Below, piece after piece: positions 7,062 to 9,427 of a stretch of 9,427 bases of DNA; within the stretch, counting starts at the first letter, position 1; the number at the start of each line of letters is the position of its first letter. The position numbers and the translations under genes are program-made. The notes beneath the pieces were generated by a model that was not told where the DNA came from, searched no databases, and saw only the letters and a program-made list of their open reading frames with translations. The stretch comes from an uncultured Lachnospiraceae bacterium (GTDB lineage Bacteria; Bacillota; Clostridia; Lachnospirales; Lachnospiraceae): the NCBI GenBank assembly GCA_949346185.1, contig CASGVX010000067.1, positions 1-9,427 of the forward strand, in the 5' to 3' direction.

Positions 7062-7724
7062 ATGGGATGGAAATACCTGTTGTTTGATTTGGACGGAACA
7101 GTGACGGATCCACAGGAGGGGATTTTGAACTGCGTGAAGCACGCTTACCGGGCAGCGGGATTGGAGATTCCTCCTGATGAAATGCTTTTTTCTTATATTG
7201 GGCCGCCCCTCGTGGATGGATTTCAGGAGATTGCGGGAATGACCTGCGAGGCGGCGGAGGAGGCCGCTGCCAAATATCGGGAACGGTACAGCGTGACCGG
7301 GCTTTTTGAAAATAGGGTGTATGATGGGATGGAGGAGGCCTTGGGCAGTTTGAAAGAGATGGGGTATGGAATTGCCATGGCGACGTCGAAGCCGGAGAAC
7401 TATGCTCTGCGGATTTTGGAGCATTTTGGTCTTTTGAAGTATTTTGATCAGGTGGCGGGGAGCACTTTGGACGGCAGCAGAAGCCGGAAGTCTGATGTGA
7501 TTCGGGAGGCTTTTCGCAGGCTGGGGATAACGGAGGAGGAAAGAGGGGATGTTATTATGATTGGAGATAGGAAGCATGACATCATAGGGGCAAAGGAATG
7601 TGGCATTGCCAGCTTGGGCGTTTATTATGGATTTGCCCCTGCCGGGGAGCTGGAGGAGTATGGAGCAGATTATGTGATCCAAAATGTTGGGCAGCTGGTT
7701 CCGTTTTTTTCTCGGGGAGGATGA
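7062..7724 (+). CDS. HAD-superfamily phosphatase (phosphoglycolate phosphatase / 5'-nucleotidase-like)
   Basis: This 220-residue soluble cytoplasmic protein has all four HAD motifs: I, DLDGT at 9-13 (nucleophile Asp9, acid/base Asp11); II, Thr108 in ATSKP; III, Lys143 in SRKSD; IV, GDRKHD at 168-173 (Mg2+-binding Asp169 and Asp173). The alpha-helical C1 cap lies between motifs I and II (about 18-90) and contains IGPPL (46-50), typical of the COG0546 phosphoglycolate-phosphatase/5'-nucleotidase-like group. The substrate is probably a small phosphomonoester. Sequence reading cannot separate phosphoglycolate, nucleotides or pyrophosphate. The ATG is preceded by GAAAGGGG at 8-nt spacing, and no other in-frame ATG lies close by. 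It has its own promoter at 6917-6946 and may be co-transcribed with the two genes that follow. Its C-terminus (FFSRGG) is ordinary for the family. Confidence 0.9.
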   Translation: MGWKYLLFDLDGTVTDPQEGILNCVKHAYRAAGLEIPPDEMLFSYIGPPLVDGFQEIAGMTCEAAEEAAAKYRERYSVTGLFENRVYDGMEEALGSLKEMGYGIAMATSKPENYALRILEHFGLLKYFDQVAGSTLDGSRSRKSDVIREAFRRLGITEEERGDVIMIGDRKHDIIGAKECGIASLGVYYGFAPAGELEEYGADYVIQNVGQLVPFFSRGG

Positions 7725-7776
7725 TGGGTGCTTGCCGGGCTAGGCGGCAGGTGTTTGATAGGAGGATTTTGCCGTT

Positions 7777-7827
7777 ATGCAGAAGCCCATGGCGTTCGTC
7801 ATGTCGGCATGCTGCATAGGAAGATAG
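7777..7827 (+). CDS. Possible 16-codon micro-ORF (leader peptide?)
   Basis: ATG at 7777 is preceded by a consensus AGGAGG (7760-7765) with an 11-nt spacer. The frame closes at TAG 7825-7827, encoding MQKPMAFVMSACCIGR. The stop lies immediately before the AAAGGA (7828-7833) SD of the membrane trigger-factor-like gene, so translation could open or couple that site. The peptide has no recognised family or run of a single amino acid suggesting attenuation. The strong SD is the only real support, and it could be a chance occurrence in the 119-bp gap. Confidence 0.25.
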   Translation: MQKPMAFVMSACCIGR

Positions 7828-7843
7828 AAAGGAATAGGAGAGA

Positions 7844-9091
7844 ATGTCAGGGGATAAACAGGAAAAAGAGATGGAAATAGAAAATGGACAAAAAGGAGAA
7901 GGCGCAGGAAAACAATCTGAAAATAACGGAGGAAGTGGCACGGTGGCAGGAATGCCGGGGAATCAAAAAAAGGATGGGAAGAAGCGCTGGCAGATCATAG
8001 CGGCGGGCTGTCTGGCAGGCGGCTTGGCGATTGGCTTTGCCATAGGCGCATTCTTTGGGTATGGGCTGAACCGCACTAGGACGAAGCTTGCCAAGGAAAA
8101 ACAGGTGGAGAAGGAGAAGTCCGGAAAATATTATAAGGTGGCAAAGGAGGTTTCGCTGGGGAAATACCGAGGGTTGAAAATCTCCCTAGTGCCCACGGAA
8201 GAGGATTTGCAGAATGAGATAGACAGCGTTATTCAAGAGTACACCAATTACGAGCAGAAGAAAGGGACTGCCCGAGACGGAGACATGGTGTACGGCGAAT
8301 TCGAGGGCCGCATTGGCGGGGTGAAGATGGAAGAACTGTGCGGCAGCGATTATATTGACATCGGGGGCAGAGAGTGGCTGGAAGATTTTGAAAACGCCTT
8401 CATCGGCATGAAGACGGGCAAGACGAAGAAAGTTTCTGTGAAGGTGCCGGAGGGCGCTTATGGCAATGATCGCATTGATGGCAAGACGGCAAAATTCAAG
8501 CTGAAACTGAAATATATATGCGGAGATGCCATTGAGCCAGACTATAATAATGAATTTATACAGTCGATTTCTGATTATCAGACGGTGGAGGAATACAATG
8601 CGCATCTGAAGGAAGAGCTGGAGAAGTCTGCGGAGGAAGAGAAGGCGGAGTATGCTTGGAGCGAGGTGATGGAGAAATCCGATATCAAGAATTATCCAGA
8701 GGATATGGTGGCCGCTGCCAAGGAGGAGGTACTCCAAGGATATTATGATATGGCAGACGTGCAGGGATGCACCCATGATGAGATTTTCCAATCCTTTGGT
8801 TTTGCGGACGAGCCGGATTTTGTGGAAAACCAGCTGGAGGAATTGGCACTGGATACGGTGAAAGAGATAATGGTGGCGCAGGCAGTAGCCAACAAGGAGG
8901 GGATTTCCTATACCAAGAAAGAATATGCCTCCTTGCTGGAAGAGGAGTATGAAGACAATAAATCTTCCTATGACAGCGAGGAGGATTATGAGAAGAGCAA
9001 CAAGAATTATTTGGAACATACTGCGCTGATTGAGAAAGTGAAGTCGTGGATTGACAAAGAAACAACCTATGAGAGGGATGAAAAGAAGTGA
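7844..9091 (+). CDS. Membrane-anchored trigger-factor-like FKBP-type peptidyl-prolyl isomerase
   Basis: The 415 residues start with a 48-residue charged, low-complexity N-terminus. One hydrophobic segment follows (about 51-75, Gly/Ala/Ile-rich, preceded by KKDGKKR), then a basic helical stretch (76-110). Next is a trigger-factor-type FKBP domain (about 144-225: GDMVYGEFEG, the DFENAFIGM loop, then the GKTAKFKLKLKYI strand) and a trigger-factor C-terminal helical chaperone domain (about 230-405). The N-terminal ribosome-binding domain of true Tig is replaced by the membrane segment, so this is a paralogue rather than Tig. The basic residues before the segment favour an N-in topology with the isomerase outside, where it may help secreted proteins fold. 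A Cys at 56 follows too short a hydrophobic run for a convincing lipobox. The start has AAAGGA at 10-nt spacing. The stop overlaps the next start (TGATG). Confidence 0.85.
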   Translation: MSGDKQEKEMEIENGQKGEGAGKQSENNGGSGTVAGMPGNQKKDGKKRWQIIAAGCLAGGLAIGFAIGAFFGYGLNRTRTKLAKEKQVEKEKSGKYYKVAKEVSLGKYRGLKISLVPTEEDLQNEIDSVIQEYTNYEQKKGTARDGDMVYGEFEGRIGGVKMEELCGSDYIDIGGREWLEDFENAFIGMKTGKTKKVSVKVPEGAYGNDRIDGKTAKFKLKLKYICGDAIEPDYNNEFIQSISDYQTVEEYNAHLKEELEKSAEEEKAEYAWSEVMEKSDIKNYPEDMVAAAKEEVLQGYYDMADVQGCTHDEIFQSFGFADEPDFVENQLEELALDTVKEIMVAQAVANKEGISYTKKEYASLLEEEYEDNKSSYDSEEDYEKSNKNYLEHTALIEKVKSWIDKETTYERDEKK

Positions 9092-9427
9092 TGGCGGAAT
9101 CTTATGTGATTGATGGATATGTTTTTCAGAACCGAAAGGATTTTGAGCAGGCGAATAAGGAGCGGGAGACCATTTCGTATTTGTCTGCCCATACAGATAT
9201 GTCAGATATGAAGGCGGTGTACAAGATATACAAGACGGCTTCGGAAAAACAGTCCTTTCAGACAGTATTTGGATTGAAGTATATGGCAGATCTGCGAAAG
9301 ATTCTGGTGGAATCTGAAATCGTGACGGAGGACGTTCTGGAGCCCATTCCCGTGGGAAGGGTGCTGGCGGCAAAGACTTTTCCGCAGGCAGGAGATGGGC
9401 AGGCGGAAGAGTACAGGAAGGCATATG
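9091..9427 (+). CDS. Hypothetical protein, 3' truncated by window edge
   Basis: An open frame starts at ATG 9091-9093, overlapping the TGA of the trigger-factor-like gene by one base, and runs unbroken for 112 codons to the window end. The start reads MAESYVIDGYVFQNRKDFEQ. The visible part is hydrophilic and helix-rich, with many charged residues and a hydrophobic patch around TVFGLKYMADLRKIL (residues 58-72). No signal peptide, membrane segment or catalytic motif is visible. I do not recognise the family. The overlap implies translational coupling and a role linked to the membrane-anchored isomerase. A membrane segment could follow beyond the window. Confidence 0.75.
   Translation, partial: MAESYVIDGYVFQNRKDFEQANKERETISYLSAHTDMSDMKAVYKIYKTASEKQSFQTVFGLKYMADLRKILVESEIVTEDVLEPIPVGRVLAAKTFPQAGDGQAEEYRKAY

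Noticed and set aside
7733..7749. Small inverted repeat TGCCG...CGGCA after the phosphatase gene as a terminator
   Set aside because: Only 5 bp of stem with no U-tract. It gives no reason to split the phosphatase gene from the downstream genes.
8186..9424. Long - strand open frame (412 codons) opposite the trigger-factor-like gene
   Set aside because: The + strand protein has recognisable domains and a translationally coupled neighbour. The antisense product is Leu/His/Ile-rich without a domain.
1..9427. CRISPR arrays, tRNA/rRNA genes, insertion sequences, phage or toxin-antitoxin genes
   Set aside because: None seen on reading both strands. The only multi-copy short repeats are the 11-bp array at 6660-6703 and protein-level LRR repeats.

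Overview
The window looks like chromosomal DNA of a Gram-positive anaerobe of the Clostridia, most likely Lachnospiraceae. The clues are strong AGGAGG-type ribosome binding sites, A/T-rich intergenic DNA between moderately GC coding regions, a BspA-type leucine-rich-repeat surface protein with a lysine-rich C-terminus, a clostridial-type hexameric glutamate dehydrogenase, and a membrane-anchored trigger-factor-like protein. The family assignments come from reading the sequence. The taxonomic placement is inference.

Layout. (1) 2-4798, + strand: the 3' part (at least 1598 codons) of a giant secreted or surface protein. It carries BspA-type LRRs, then two tandem [bacterial Ig-like domain + beta-propeller-like] units, a Pro/Gly/Asn-rich linker and a very basic LRR tail. 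(2) 4799-5079: a 281-bp convergent intergenic region packed with inverted repeats. It holds a bidirectional terminator, a three-way-junction-like element, a short hairpin and a second terminator whose U-tract is on the + strand. (3) 5080-6432, - strand: gdhA, an NADP-type glutamate dehydrogenase with a strong SD. (4) 6433-7061: a 629-bp divergent intergenic region. It holds the gdhA leader and A/T-rich upstream DNA, a four-fold 11-bp-phased direct repeat resembling a PhoP (PHO) box, a -10 element directly downstream of it, and a compact RNA-like segment of about 97 nt ending in a terminator hairpin. Further along lies a clear extended -10 promoter for the next gene. (5) 7062-7724, +: a HAD-superfamily phosphatase of the phosphoglycolate-phosphatase/5'-nucleotidase-like group. 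(6) 7844-9091, +: a single-pass membrane protein with the FKBP and C-terminal domains of trigger factor but without its ribosome-binding domain. It is preceded by a possible 16-codon micro-ORF. (7) 9091-9427, +: the start of an unrecognised protein, coupled to the preceding gene by a TGATG overlap and cut by the window edge.

How it fits together. Genes 5-7 lie in one direction and may share the promoter at 6917-6946. The trigger-factor-like gene and the unknown gene are almost certainly co-translated. gdhA is a free-standing nitrogen-assimilation or glutamate-catabolism gene, converging on the surface-protein gene. The most interesting unexplained structures are in the non-coding DNA: the PHO-box-like array with its candidate small RNA (6660-6820), and the folded element between the convergent genes (4917-5081).
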